The position numbers and the translations under genes were made by a program. The notes beneath the pieces are model-generated. The model searched no databases and was not told where the DNA came from. It saw only the letters and a program-made list of their open reading frames with translations. Shown one piece after another: positions 1 through 7,206 of a DNA stretch of 64,000 bases. The stretch's first letter is position 1, and every line of letters begins with the position of its first letter. The DNA comes from Phycicoccus jejuensis (GTDB lineage Bacteria; Actinomycetota; Actinomycetes; Actinomycetales; Dermatophilaceae). The DNA lies in NCBI RefSeq assembly GCF_000720925.1, contig NZ_JOEE01000001.1, positions 496,001 to 560,000 of the forward strand, in the 5' to 3' direction.

Positions 1-43
1 CGGAAGCGGCTGCCCCGGCGACCGCGTCCGCCCTCGACCCCGA

Positions 44-72
44 TTGCGGCGGAAGTTACCGGCCAGTAGCCT
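44..72 (+). promoter_or_regulatory. Promoter of the SCP2 gene, probably leaderless
   Basis: TTGCGG at 44-49 and TAGCCT at 67-72 are separated by 17 bases. The ATG at 79 lies six bases after the -10 box, so transcription would begin on or next to the start codon. No ribosome binding site precedes the ATG, which agrees with a leaderless message. Sequence-based only; the start site is inferred. Bases 1-43 hold no recognisable gene. Confidence 0.5.
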
Positions 73-78
73 CGACGC

Positions 79-528
79 ATGGCCTTCGACCCGCAGACTC
101 TGACCACCGCCTCGCCCGCCGAGTTCGTCGCGGCGGTGAAGCGGGCCTCGGACGGCGAGATCCGCGACGCCTTCGCCGGCGAGCACCGCACCGCGATGCT
201 CGACGCCGTCTTCGGCCGCTTCCCCGAGCAGTTCCGGGCCGACAAGGCCGGTGACCGCGCCGCGCGCATCGACTTCCGGGTCACCGGCGGGCCGGGGGAC
301 TCCAGCGACACCTACGCCGTCGTCGTCGACCACGGCACGTGCACCGTCGAGAAGGCGCCGACCGCCGAGCCCGACCTCTCGCTCATGGCCGGCCCGGTCG
401 AGTTCCTCAAGCTCATCTCGGGGACCGGCAACCCGGCGATGATGTTCATGATGGGCAAGATCAAGGCCCGCGGCGACCTCGGCCTCGCGACCGCCCTGGC
501 GAACTGGTTCGAGACCCCCAAGGCCTGA
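79..528 (+). CDS. SCP2 sterol-binding domain protein
   Basis: 149-residue protein resembling the single-domain SCP2 family, which binds sterols, fatty acids or other hydrophobic ligands in a cytoplasmic pocket. The C-terminal half shows the family pattern of an alternating beta sheet, a stretch with DLSLMAGPVEFLKLISG, then a Gly-rich turn and the closing segment with KIKARGDLGLA. No signal peptide or membrane span is seen. The gene stands alone, with a leaderless-type promoter upstream and a palindrome-rich gap downstream. The ligand cannot be predicted from the sequence. Confidence 0.8.
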   Translation: MAFDPQTLTTASPAEFVAAVKRASDGEIRDAFAGEHRTAMLDAVFGRFPEQFRADKAGDRAARIDFRVTGGPGDSSDTYAVVVDHGTCTVEKAPTAEPDLSLMAGPVEFLKLISGTGNPAMMFMMGKIKARGDLGLATALANWFETPKA

Positions 529-555
529 CGCCGGCCCGCCCCCGACGCACCACAC

Positions 556-636
556 GTATCGGGTGACCCGATACACCTGCGCTTCACCCGGGAACCGTTC
601 CGGGGTGAAGCGCGCCCGTATCGGGTGACCCGATAC
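556..636. repeat. Two identical 19-bp palindromes flanking a hairpin
   Basis: GTATCGGGTGACCCGATAC occurs at 556-574 and again at 618-636; each copy is a perfect palindrome around a central base. Between them, 579-613 forms a second stem (GCGCTTCACCC pairing with GGGTGAAGCGC). The element fills most of the gap between two rightward genes. It could terminate the upstream gene, act as a paired operator for the VOC gene, or be one copy of a dispersed palindromic repeat. Confidence 0.7.
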
Positions 637-712
637 GCGAGTGACGCGTGGGGTGAGGACGTCGTCGTCGCTGCGGGCGATCCCGGTGGCGTCGCGACGT
701 AGCGTGGCGGGT

Positions 713-1144
713 ATGTCCCTCGTCACGAGCTCCGGCTACGCCCACGTCCGCCTCACCGTCACCGACATCGAGCGCTCGGTCGACTTCTACGACCGGGTCT
801 TCGGCTGGCCGAAGGCGGTCGACGCACGCGAGCACCAGGGTGAGCCCGGTCTCGAGGACGCCCCCGAGAAGTTCTACGGCGGCGTCGTCTACCAGACCCC
901 CCAGGGCACGCTCTTCGGCCTGCGGCCGGTCGGGTCGCAGGCCTTCCGCTCCGACGTCACCGGCCTCGACCACGTGAGCTTCGCCGTCGACTCGCGCGCC
1001 GACCTGGACGGCGCCGCCCGGGAGCTCGACGGCGCGGGCATCACGCACGGCGAGGTCGTCGAGCTGGCCGACGCCGGCATCGCGATCCTCTCCTTCCAGG
1101 ACCCGGACGACGTCAACCTCGAGCTCACCGCGCCGCTGTCCTGA
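713..1144 (+). CDS. VOC (glyoxalase/bleomycin-resistance fold) protein
   Basis: 143-residue protein of the vicinal-oxygen-chelate superfamily: two beta-alpha-beta-beta-beta modules, the first starting HVRLTVTDIERSVDFYDRVFGW and the second starting with GLDHVSFAVDSRADLDGAA. The metal-site pattern is present as an early His, the second-module His and a C-terminal Glu (DVNLELTAP). Substrate unknown; family members include lyases, dioxygenases and drug-binding proteins. ATG 713 was chosen over upstream in-frame codons because a TAGCGT -10 element (700-705) places transcription at the start codon and because the residues before it are unlike the family. Confidence 0.8.
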   Translation: MSLVTSSGYAHVRLTVTDIERSVDFYDRVFGWPKAVDAREHQGEPGLEDAPEKFYGGVVYQTPQGTLFGLRPVGSQAFRSDVTGLDHVSFAVDSRADLDGAARELDGAGITHGEVVELADAGIAILSFQDPDDVNLELTAPLS

Positions 1145-1162
1145 GCCCGTGCCCGAACCGGC

Positions 1163-1193
1163 TTGACCCTCACGCGACGTGAGGCCCCACGGT
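1163..1193 (+). promoter_or_regulatory. MerR-type promoter/operator for the TipAS regulator
   Basis: A perfect 7-bp inverted repeat CCTCACG-CGA-CGTGAGG occupies 1168-1184. It lies directly after TTGACC (1163-1168) and before a weak -10 like CACGGT (1188-1193), giving the long 19-base spacer typical of promoters that MerR-family proteins activate by DNA distortion. The gene's ATG at 1200 lies about seven bases past the -10. This is the arrangement expected for autogenous control by the downstream TipA-like protein. Inferred, not shown. Confidence 0.65.
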
Positions 1194-1199
1194 GGTGCC

Positions 1200-1997
1200 A
1201 TGACCACGACGAGCCAGCACACTGCAGGGATGGAGCTGACGGTCGGGCAGGTCGCCGAGACCTTCGGCGTCACGGTGCGCACGCTGCACCACTACGACGC
1301 CATCGGTCTCGTCGTCCCCTCCGGCCGCACCCCCGCGGGCTACCGCCTCTACACGGACGCGGACCTGGCCCGGCTCGCGACCGTCGTCACCTACCGCCGG
1401 CTGGACCTGCCCCTCGACGAGGTGCGTGCCCTGCTCGACGGCGAGGGGACGGCGGCGGAGCACCTGCGCCGCCAGCGCGCCGTGGTCGTGTCCCGGCTGG
1501 GCGAGCTCGAGGAGCTCGTCCACGCCATCGACCGAGCACTGGAGCGAGAGATGACCGAGCAGCCCGCCACGACCGAGGACCTCAAGGAGCTCTTCGGGGA
1601 CGCCTTCGGCGACGACTACCCCCGGGAGGCGCAGGAGCGCTGGGGCGAGACCGACCAGTGGGCGCAGTCCAGGCGCCGCACCGACGGCTACACGAAGGCC
1701 GACTGGGAGGCGGTCAAGGCCGAGCAGGACGCCGTCAACGCCGAGCTCGTCGCCGCGATGCGGGCCGGCGAGCCGCCGACCTCGCAGCGGGCGATGGACG
1801 CCGCCGAGGCGCACCGGGTGCAGATCGAGCGGTGGTTCTATGACCTCGACCACGCCTTCCACCGGGGCCTCGGGGACATGTACGTCTCCGACCCGCGGTT
1901 CACCGCCACGTACGAGGAGCAGGCGCCGGGGCTCGCGCAGTACGTGCGCGACGCCATCCACGCCAACGCCGACCGGCACGAGCGCCCGGCCGGCTGA
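1200..1997 (+). CDS. MerR-family regulator with TipAS drug-recognition domain
   Basis: 265-residue regulator. Residues about 11-80 are a MerR winged helix (VGQVAETFGVTVRTLHHYD, then RTPAGYRLYTDADLARL), residues 80-125 a dimerising coiled coil, and residues about 140-260 a TipAS domain, an all-helical globin-like fold that in Streptomyces TipAL binds thiopeptide antibiotics and other multidrug ligands. The full-length protein is therefore probably a ligand-activated transcription activator. ATG 1200 is favoured over an upstream GTG because it follows a MerR-type promoter at leaderless distance. ATG 1230 would still retain the winged helix. No obvious drug target gene is adjacent. Confidence 0.9.
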   Translation: MTTTSQHTAGMELTVGQVAETFGVTVRTLHHYDAIGLVVPSGRTPAGYRLYTDADLARLATVVTYRRLDLPLDEVRALLDGEGTAAEHLRRQRAVVVSRLGELEELVHAIDRALEREMTEQPATTEDLKELFGDAFGDDYPREAQERWGETDQWAQSRRRTDGYTKADWEAVKAEQDAVNAELVAAMRAGEPPTSQRAMDAAEAHRVQIERWFYDLDHAFHRGLGDMYVSDPRFTATYEEQAPGLAQYVRDAIHANADRHERPAG

Positions 1998-2021
1998 GGC
2001 CCGCCCCACCCGTCGAGCGCA

Positions 2022-2063
2022 CAGGACACGCCGCCCGCACCCCGGTGCCGGCGGCGTGTCCTG
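2022..2063 (+). terminator. Strong hairpin terminator after the MerR gene
   Basis: A 14-bp perfect stem, CAGGACACGCCGCC at 2022-2035 and its complement at 2050-2063, with a 14-base loop, starts 24 bases after the regulator's stop codon. There is no T run, as is common for actinobacterial terminators. Confidence 0.7.
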
Positions 2064-2098
2064 CTGCGTCGAGCGGGGGAGGCCAGCAGGGGAGGTAC

Positions 2099-2115
2099 TA
2101 GGACCAAAGCCCGAT
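2099..2115. promoter_or_regulatory. DosR/NarL-like box upstream of the exported-protein locus
   Basis: TAGGACCAAAGCCCGAT resembles the actinobacterial DosR (DevR) box built on GGGACC-AAAG-TCCC. It lies 80 bases upstream of an operon whose last two genes are a NarL-type sensor kinase and response regulator, so it could be their target. One half-site is imperfect, so this is a candidate only. Confidence 0.3.
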
Positions 2116-2192
2116 GGTGGGTGTCCATCGGTCACGGGCACCGTTCTCGTCATCGGGCCGACGAGCGGCCCACCTCAGCCCAGGAGCACCCC

Positions 2193-2591
2193 ATGATCCG
2201 CACGCAGTCCCTGTCCCGGGTCGCCGCCACCGCCGCGGTCGCCGCCGCCCTCGTCGCCGGCGCCGCCCCCGCCACCTTCGCGAAGGCCCCCGAGTCCAAG
2301 GCCTCCGGCACCTGCAGCCAGGGCGCCACCTGGAAGCTCAAGGCCAAGGCCGACAACGGCCGGGTCCAGGTCGAGCTCGAGGTCGACTCCAACCGCAACG
2401 GCCAGAGCTGGGCGTGGACCCTGCGCGACAACGGCACCCAGGTCGGCTCCGGCACCGCGGTCACCGTCGCACCGAGCGGCTCCTTCACCGTCGCCCGCCG
2501 GATCGCGAACCGCGCCGGCACCGACACCATCACCGCCGTCGCGACGCACGCCGGGCAGACCTGCTCCGCCCGAGTCGTCTTCCCCGGCTGA
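2193..2591 (+). CDS. Small exported protein, function unknown
   Basis: 132 residues with a clear Sec signal peptide (residues 1 to about 28, an Ala-rich core ending near ATFAKA) and a mature part that looks like a small all-beta, immunoglobulin-like domain with two Cys (SGTCSQGATW and HAGQTCSARVVFPG) that could form a disulfide. I do not recognise a named family. ATG 2193 is preceded by the ribosome site CAGGAG; in-frame upstream codons lack one and would bury the signal peptide. It is followed after 35 bases by another exported protein and then by a two-component system, which suggests one operon. Confidence 0.65.
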   Translation: MIRTQSLSRVAATAAVAAALVAGAAPATFAKAPESKASGTCSQGATWKLKAKADNGRVQVELEVDSNRNGQSWAWTLRDNGTQVGSGTAVTVAPSGSFTVARRIANRAGTDTITAVATHAGQTCSARVVFPG

Positions 2592-2626
2592 CCCCACCTG
2601 TCACACTCCACGAAAGGACCAGGACC

Positions 2627-3235
2627 GTGCGACGCATCGCCCTCATCACCCTCGGAGCCGCCGTGGCCGTCACCCCCGCCCTGCTGGGCGTGCTCGGCAA
2701 CGCCTCCTTCGCCGAGCGGCTGCCCGTCCGGGCGCCCTCGAGCGCCACCTCGAGCCCCTCGCCGTCGGCCACCTCCGACGACCCGGCCACGCACGACGCG
2801 GGCGACGACCACGGCGGTGACCGCCCGCGCGGCACCTCCGACGACCCGGCCACGCACGACGCGAACGACGACCACGGCGGTGACCGCCCGCGCGGCACCT
2901 CCGACGACCCGGCCGACCACGACGCGAACGACGACCACGGCGGCGACCGCGCCCGGTCGGGCGAGGACTCGAGCAGCTCCGGCCACCGCTCGGGCCACCA
3001 GCGCTCGGGGGGCAGCAGCTCCAGCGGCAGCAGCTCGACCAGCGGCAGCTCGCGGGGCGGCTCCGACGACAGCGGGTCGGACGACTCCTCGTCGAGCGGC
3101 TCCTCGGGCCACGGCTCCGACGACTCCGGCTCGGACGACTCGGGCCGCTCGCGGCACGGCGGCGACGACGGCTCCGGCCACGACGCCGGCGACGACCACG
3201 GTGGGGACGCGGGTGGGCACGGATCCGACGACTGA
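2627..3235 (+). CDS. Exported Asp/His/Ser-rich repeat protein
   Basis: 202 residues. GTG 2627 follows an AAAGGACC ribosome site. An N-terminal hydrophobic stretch (IALITLGAAVAVTPALLGVL) acts as signal or anchor. The rest is low complexity: three 21-residue units of the type SDDPATHDANDDHGGDRPRG, then Ser/Gly blocks and several GSDDSG repeats ending in GGHGSDD. The acidic and His-rich composition would suit cation binding at the cell surface or a disordered linker. No enzyme motif is seen. It sits between another exported protein and the sensor kinase, which overlaps its 3' end, so it may belong to the same envelope-sensing unit. Confidence 0.65.
   Translation: MRRIALITLGAAVAVTPALLGVLGNASFAERLPVRAPSSATSSPSPSATSDDPATHDAGDDHGGDRPRGTSDDPATHDANDDHGGDRPRGTSDDPADHDANDDHGGDRARSGEDSSSSGHRSGHQRSGGSSSSGSSSTSGSSRGGSDDSGSDDSSSSGSSGHGSDDSGSDDSGRSRHGGDDGSGHDAGDDHGGDAGGHGSDD
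2771..2959 (+). repeat. Three tandem 63-bp repeats in the Asp/His-rich gene
   Basis: Units begin at 2771, 2834 and 2897, each with ACCTCCGACGACCCGGCC. Units 1 and 2 are nearly identical over 63 bases; the third diverges toward its end. They encode SDDPA(T/D)HDA(G/N)DDHGGDR. Such in-frame repeats tend to change copy number by slippage. Confidence 0.85.
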
Positions 3236-4664
3236 TCCCACGGTCCCGTCCCCGGTCGAGGTCCCTGCCCCGGCCGGGGGCGCTCCGTGCCCGGAACCGG
3301 TGTGGGTCACGGTCTCCCGACCTGCGGCGATCGACGCCGACGACGGCCCCGTGCACCCGCGCCGGGTCCTCGCCCAGCTCGCGCTCGGTGTCCTCGCCGC
3401 CCTCCTGCTCGTCGGCGTCCTCGGCTCCCTCGCCGCCCGGCAGCTCGCCGAGCGGGAGGCCGTCAACGACGCCGCCTCGATGGCCGGGGTCATCGCCGAG
3501 GCGGTCGTCCAGCCGGCGATGACCGAGGAACTGATGGCCGGCGACCCCGCGGCCGCCGACGCGTTCGGGGCGACCCTGGAGCGCAGCCTCGACCGCGAGA
3601 CGGTCGTCCGGGTCAAGCTCTGGCGCCCCGACGGCTACGTCCTGTGGGCCGACGAGCCCCAGCTCGTGGGGCGCACCTTCGGGCTGGACGAGGGGCAGCG
3701 CGAGGCCCTCGACGGACCCACCACCGTCGCGGAGGTCTCGGAGCTCGACGCGTCCGAGAACCAGTTCGAGAGGGGCGACCGGCTCGTCGAGGTGTACCGC
3801 CCGGTGTGGATGCCGGACGGGCAGACCGCGCTGTTCGAGATCTACGTCTCCTACGACCCCGTGGCCAGCCGCACCGGCGAGCTGTGGCGCGGCTTCGCCG
3901 GGGTGACGGCCAGCAGCCTCGTGCTCTTCGTCCTCATCGTCACCCCGCTCGTCCTCGCGCTCCTCAAGCGGGTCCGCAGCGCCGAGGCGCGCCAGGTCGC
4001 CTTCCTCCAGCGGGCGGTCGACGCCTCGGAGGTCGAGCGCCGGCGCATCGCCGCGACCCTTCACGACGGCCCCGTCCAGGAGCTCGCCGCCACCTCGTTC
4101 ACCGTCTCCGGCGCCTCCGCGACGGCCGCGGCCCGCGGCGAGAGCGCGCTGGCCCGCGACCTCGACGCCGCCGCGACCGCCGTGCGCGCGAGCATCCGCT
4201 CGCTGCGCACGCTGCTGGTCGACCTCCACCCGCCGAGCCTGTCGCGGGCCGGGGTGGTCGCCGCGCTGACCGACCTCGCGACGTCCGTCCGGGCCGACGG
4301 CGTCGTCGTCCGGCTCGACACCGACCCCGAGGCCGAGCTCGCCCTCACCGCCGACGCCCAGCGCCTCGTCCACCGCGTCGCGCAGGAGTGCGTCCGCAAC
4401 GCCGCGCGCCACGCGGGCCCGGCCGAGGTCGTCGTGTCGCTGCACCGCACCGGCCCCGGGACGGTCGAGCTCGAGGTCCTCGACGACGGGCTCGGCTTCG
4501 ACGTCGAGGCCGTCCTCGCCGACCCCGAGCCCGGGCACCTCGGGACCGCGCTGATCGCCGACGCCGCGTCGGTCCCGGGTGCGACACTGCGGGTGGCCAG
4601 CTCGCTGGGCGCCGGGACGCACTGGCGCCTCGACCTCGAGGGCCCGATGGGGGTGCGCGCATGA
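3213..4664 (+). CDS. NarL-family sensor histidine kinase
   Basis: 483 residues. TM1 is at about 53-73, an extracytoplasmic sensor region of some 150 residues follows, TM2 is at about 227-252, then a HisKA_3 dimerisation segment with LHDGPVQELA whose phospho-acceptor His is about residue 284, then a HATPase domain (VRNAARHAG N-box, VLDDGLGFD G-box). This is the kinase class that pairs with NarL-type regulators. GTG 3213, which overlaps the upstream gene by 23 bases and has GGGGAC before it, is the preferred start; GTG 3300 or 3351 would also keep TM1. The gene overlaps the response regulator by ATGA. The signal is unknown; the two exported neighbours hint at an envelope cue. Confidence 0.88.
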   Translation: MGTDPTTDPTVPSPVEVPAPAGGAPCPEPVWVTVSRPAAIDADDGPVHPRRVLAQLALGVLAALLLVGVLGSLAARQLAEREAVNDAASMAGVIAEAVVQPAMTEELMAGDPAAADAFGATLERSLDRETVVRVKLWRPDGYVLWADEPQLVGRTFGLDEGQREALDGPTTVAEVSELDASENQFERGDRLVEVYRPVWMPDGQTALFEIYVSYDPVASRTGELWRGFAGVTASSLVLFVLIVTPLVLALLKRVRSAEARQVAFLQRAVDASEVERRRIAATLHDGPVQELAATSFTVSGASATAAARGESALARDLDAAATAVRASIRSLRTLLVDLHPPSLSRAGVVAALTDLATSVRADGVVVRLDTDPEAELALTADAQRLVHRVAQECVRNAARHAGPAEVVVSLHRTGPGTVELEVLDDGLGFDVEAVLADPEPGHLGTALIADAASVPGATLRVASSLGAGTHWRLDLEGPMGVRA

Positions 4665-5293
4665 TCCGGGTGCTCGTGGCCGACGACCACCAGCTGGTCC
4701 GGGCCGGGGTGCGCACGCTCCTCGACGCCGAGCCCGACATCACGGTCGTCGCCGAGGCCCGCGACGGCGCCGAGGCGGTCGAGTCGGCGGTCGGCACCGA
4801 GCCCGACGTCGTCCTCATGGACCTCTCGATGCCCGTGCTCGACGGGGTCGAGGGCACCCGCGGGGTGCTGGCCGCCCTCCCGGGCACCCGCGTCCTCGTC
4901 CTCACGAGCTTCTCCGACCGCGACCGCGTCCGCGAGGTCCTCGCCGCCGGGGCCATCGGGTACGTCCTCAAGGACTCCGAGCCGGCCGACCTCGTCGCGG
5001 CGGTCCGCGCGGCCGCGCAGGGGCACGTGCCCATCGACCCGCGGGTCGCGGCCGCCCTCCTGCCCGCCACCGGCGACCCGGTGCGCGACGGCGAGGCCGT
5101 CGGGCTCTCCCCGCGCGAGACCGAGGTGCTCCGGCTGGTCTCGCAAGGCCTGGCCAACAAGCAGATCGCACGGGCCCTCGGCATCACCGAGCGCACCGTC
5201 AAGGCGCACCTCGGCCGCGTGTTCCGCGAGATCGGGGTCGTCGACCGCACCAGCGCGGCCCTCTGGGCGCGCGACCACCTGCCCACCCCCTGA
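4661..5293 (+). CDS. NarL/LuxR-family response regulator
   Basis: 210 residues: receiver domain at about 1-120 with the acidic pair in VLVADDHQLVRAG, phospho-acceptor Asp54 in VLMDLSMPVLDG and the conserved Lys in GYVLKDSEP; LuxR-type helix-turn-helix at about 145-205 (LSPRETEVLRLVSQGLANKQ, then RTVKAHLGRVF). It is the cognate partner of the upstream kinase by the 4-base ATGA overlap. Phosphorylation is expected to drive dimerisation and DNA binding. A DosR-like box at 2099-2115 is one possible target. Confidence 0.93.
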   Translation: MIRVLVADDHQLVRAGVRTLLDAEPDITVVAEARDGAEAVESAVGTEPDVVLMDLSMPVLDGVEGTRGVLAALPGTRVLVLTSFSDRDRVREVLAAGAIGYVLKDSEPADLVAAVRAAAQGHVPIDPRVAAALLPATGDPVRDGEAVGLSPRETEVLRLVSQGLANKQIARALGITERTVKAHLGRVFREIGVVDRTSAALWARDHLPTP

Positions 5294-5325
5294 CCCGCGC
5301 GGGGACGGCCGTCGGGGCGCTGGCC

Positions 5326-5331
5326 TAGGCT
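5326..5331 (+). promoter_or_regulatory. -10 element for leaderless tmk
   Basis: TAGGCT ends seven bases before the GTG start of tmk at 5338, and no ribosome site is present. A weak -35 (GGACGG, near 5303) is at suitable distance. Suggests a leaderless tmk-holB message. Confidence 0.4.
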
Positions 5332-5337
5332 CGCGAC

Positions 5338-5991
5338 GTGAGCGCACGGGACGGGGTCTTCATCGCCTTCGAGGGCGGCGACGGGGCGGGCAAGTCGACA
5401 CAGGTCCGGCTGCTCGCCGAGGCCCTGCGCGCCCACGGCCGCGAGGTCCTCGTCACCCGCCAGCCCGGGGGCACCGACCTCGGGGTGGCCATCCGCGACC
5501 TCGTCCTGCACGGCGACCACGTCTCGCCGCGGGCCGAGGCGCTGCTCTTCGCGGCCGACAAGGCCCACCACGTCGACCTCGTCATCCGGCCGGCCCTCGC
5601 CGCCGGGCAGGTCGTCCTCACCGACCGCTACACCGACTCCTCGGTCGCCTACCAGGGGGCCGGGCGCGACCTCGGGGCCGCCGAGGTCCACGACCTGCAG
5701 ATGTGGGCCGTCGACGCCCTCGTCCCGGACCTCACCGTCGTCGTCGACGTCGACCCCGCCGAGGGGCGCCGGCGCCGCGGCGAGGTCCACGACCGGCTCG
5801 AGGCGGAGGCCGACGCCTTCCACGCCGCGATCCGCGAGCACTTCCTCGCGATGGCCCGCGGCAACCCCGAGCGCTACCTCGTCGTCGACGGGACGCAGCC
5901 GCCCGACGCGATCCACGCGACCGTCCTCGACCGGGTCCGCGCGACCGGTGCCCTCGATGCCCTCGACGCCGCCGACGGGGGAGCGCCGTGA
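5338..5991 (+). CDS. tmk: Thymidylate kinase (dTMP kinase)
   Basis: 217-residue enzyme that phosphorylates dTMP to dTDP with ATP, needed for DNA synthesis. P-loop FEGGDGAGKST at residues about 10-20, the DRYTDSSVAYQGAGRDL substrate/LID region around residue 96, and VVVDVDPAEGRRRRG in the second half. The usual length of the family is about 210. GTG 5338 follows a -10 at leaderless spacing. It overlaps holB by GTGA, the standard actinobacterial tmk-holB pair. Confidence 0.95.
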   Translation: MSARDGVFIAFEGGDGAGKSTQVRLLAEALRAHGREVLVTRQPGGTDLGVAIRDLVLHGDHVSPRAEALLFAADKAHHVDLVIRPALAAGQVVLTDRYTDSSVAYQGAGRDLGAAEVHDLQMWAVDALVPDLTVVVDVDPAEGRRRRGEVHDRLEAEADAFHAAIREHFLAMARGNPERYLVVDGTQPPDAIHATVLDRVRATGALDALDAADGGAP

Positions 5992-7127
5992 GCGTCTGGC
6001 GCGACGTCATCGGCCAGGAGGCCGCGGTCGCCGTCCTCGAGCGGGCCGTCCGGGACCCGGCGTCGATGACCCACGCGTGGCTGTTCACCGGGCCGCCGGG
6101 GTCGGGCCGGTCGGTCGCCGCGCGCGCGTTCGCGGCCGCGCTGCTCTGCCCGCAGGGCGGCTGCGGCGAGTGCCGCGAGTGCCGCACCGCGCTCGACGCC
6201 ACGCACGCCGACGTCGACGTCATCGCCACCGAGGGGCTCTCGATCAAGGTCGAGCAGGCGCGCGACCTCGTCCAGCTCGCGGCCCACCGGCCGAGCGTCG
6301 GTCGCTACCGCGTCATCGTCGTCGAGGACGCCGACCGGCTCACCGAGCGCGCCGCCGACGCCCTCCTCAAGGCCCTCGAGGAGCCCGCGCCGCGCACCGT
6401 CTGGATGCTCTGCGCGCCGTCGGTCGAGGACGTCATCATCACGATCCGCTCGCGCTCGCGGCACGTGCGGCTGCGCACGCCGTCGGTCGAGGCCGTCGCC
6501 GACCTCCTCGTGCGCCGCGACGGCGTCGACCACTCGATGGCCCTCTACGCCGCCCGCGCCGCACAGTCGCACGTCGGGCTCGCGCGCCGCCTCGCCCGCG
6601 ACGAGCACGCCCGCATCCGCCGCCACGACGTCGTGTCGATGGCCGGGAAGATCGTCTCGGTCGGCGAGGCCGTCGGGGCGGCGCAGGACATCGTCACCAT
6701 CGCCCAGGAGGAGTCGGCCGCGGCGTCGGGGGAGCGCGACGCCGCCGAGCGGGCCCGCCTGCTCGAGGTGCTCGGCGCCGACCCCACCGCACGCACGCAG
6801 CCGCCGCACGTGCGCTCGCAGGTCGCGGCGCTCGAGCGCGAGCAGATGACGCGCGCCACGCGCTTCACCCGCGACGTCGTCGACCGCGCCCTCGTCGACC
6901 TCCTGTCGGTCTACCGCGACGCGCTCGTGCACCGCACCCGCGCCGGCGCCGCGCTCGTCAACGAGGACAGCCGGGCCGTCGTCACCCGTGTCGCCGAGGC
7001 GTTCACGCCCGAGCAGCTCCTCCGGGCGATGGACGCCGTCGGCACGGCGCGCGAGCGCATCGGGGCCAACGTGGCGCCGCTGCTGGCGCTCGAAGCGATG
7101 GCGCTCTCCCTGCGGCTGCCCCGCTGA
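5988..7127 (+). CDS. holB: DNA polymerase III subunit delta'
   Basis: 379-residue AAA+ clamp-loader subunit. The P-loop-like GPPGSGRS near residue 32 lacks the catalytic Lys, as is normal for delta', which does not hydrolyse ATP. A four-Cys zinc module (CPQGGCGECREC) follows, then VVEDADRLTERAADALLKALEEP and the SRSRHVRLRTP arginine-finger region. The C-terminal third is the all-helical collar domain. GTG 5988 overlaps the tmk stop. Works with tau/gamma and delta to load the beta clamp. Confidence 0.93.
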   Translation: MSVWRDVIGQEAAVAVLERAVRDPASMTHAWLFTGPPGSGRSVAARAFAAALLCPQGGCGECRECRTALDATHADVDVIATEGLSIKVEQARDLVQLAAHRPSVGRYRVIVVEDADRLTERAADALLKALEEPAPRTVWMLCAPSVEDVIITIRSRSRHVRLRTPSVEAVADLLVRRDGVDHSMALYAARAAQSHVGLARRLARDEHARIRRHDVVSMAGKIVSVGEAVGAAQDIVTIAQEESAAASGERDAAERARLLEVLGADPTARTQPPHVRSQVAALEREQMTRATRFTRDVVDRALVDLLSVYRDALVHRTRAGAALVNEDSRAVVTRVAEAFTPEQLLRAMDAVGTARERIGANVAPLLALEAMALSLRLPR

Positions 7128-7194
7128 GCCGACGCGTGCGCGGTTGCGGCCGATTCGTGACCTCCCCGGCGAGAAGGCTCCCATGCTGCTCGCC

Positions 7195-7200
7195 TAGGGT
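7195..7200 (+). promoter_or_regulatory. -10 element for the lipoprotein peptidase gene
   Basis: TAGGGT ends six bases before ATG 7207; no ribosome site and no convincing -35 are seen. Same leaderless layout as several other host genes in the window. Confidence 0.35.
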
Positions 7201-7206
7201 GCGCCC

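Noticed and set aside
2150..3616. Long leftward open frame of 488 codons opposite the exported proteins
   Set aside because: Arg/Ala/Val-rich shadow of repetitive high-G+C genes; no ribosome site, no family pattern, and it overlaps three well-supported rightward genes.
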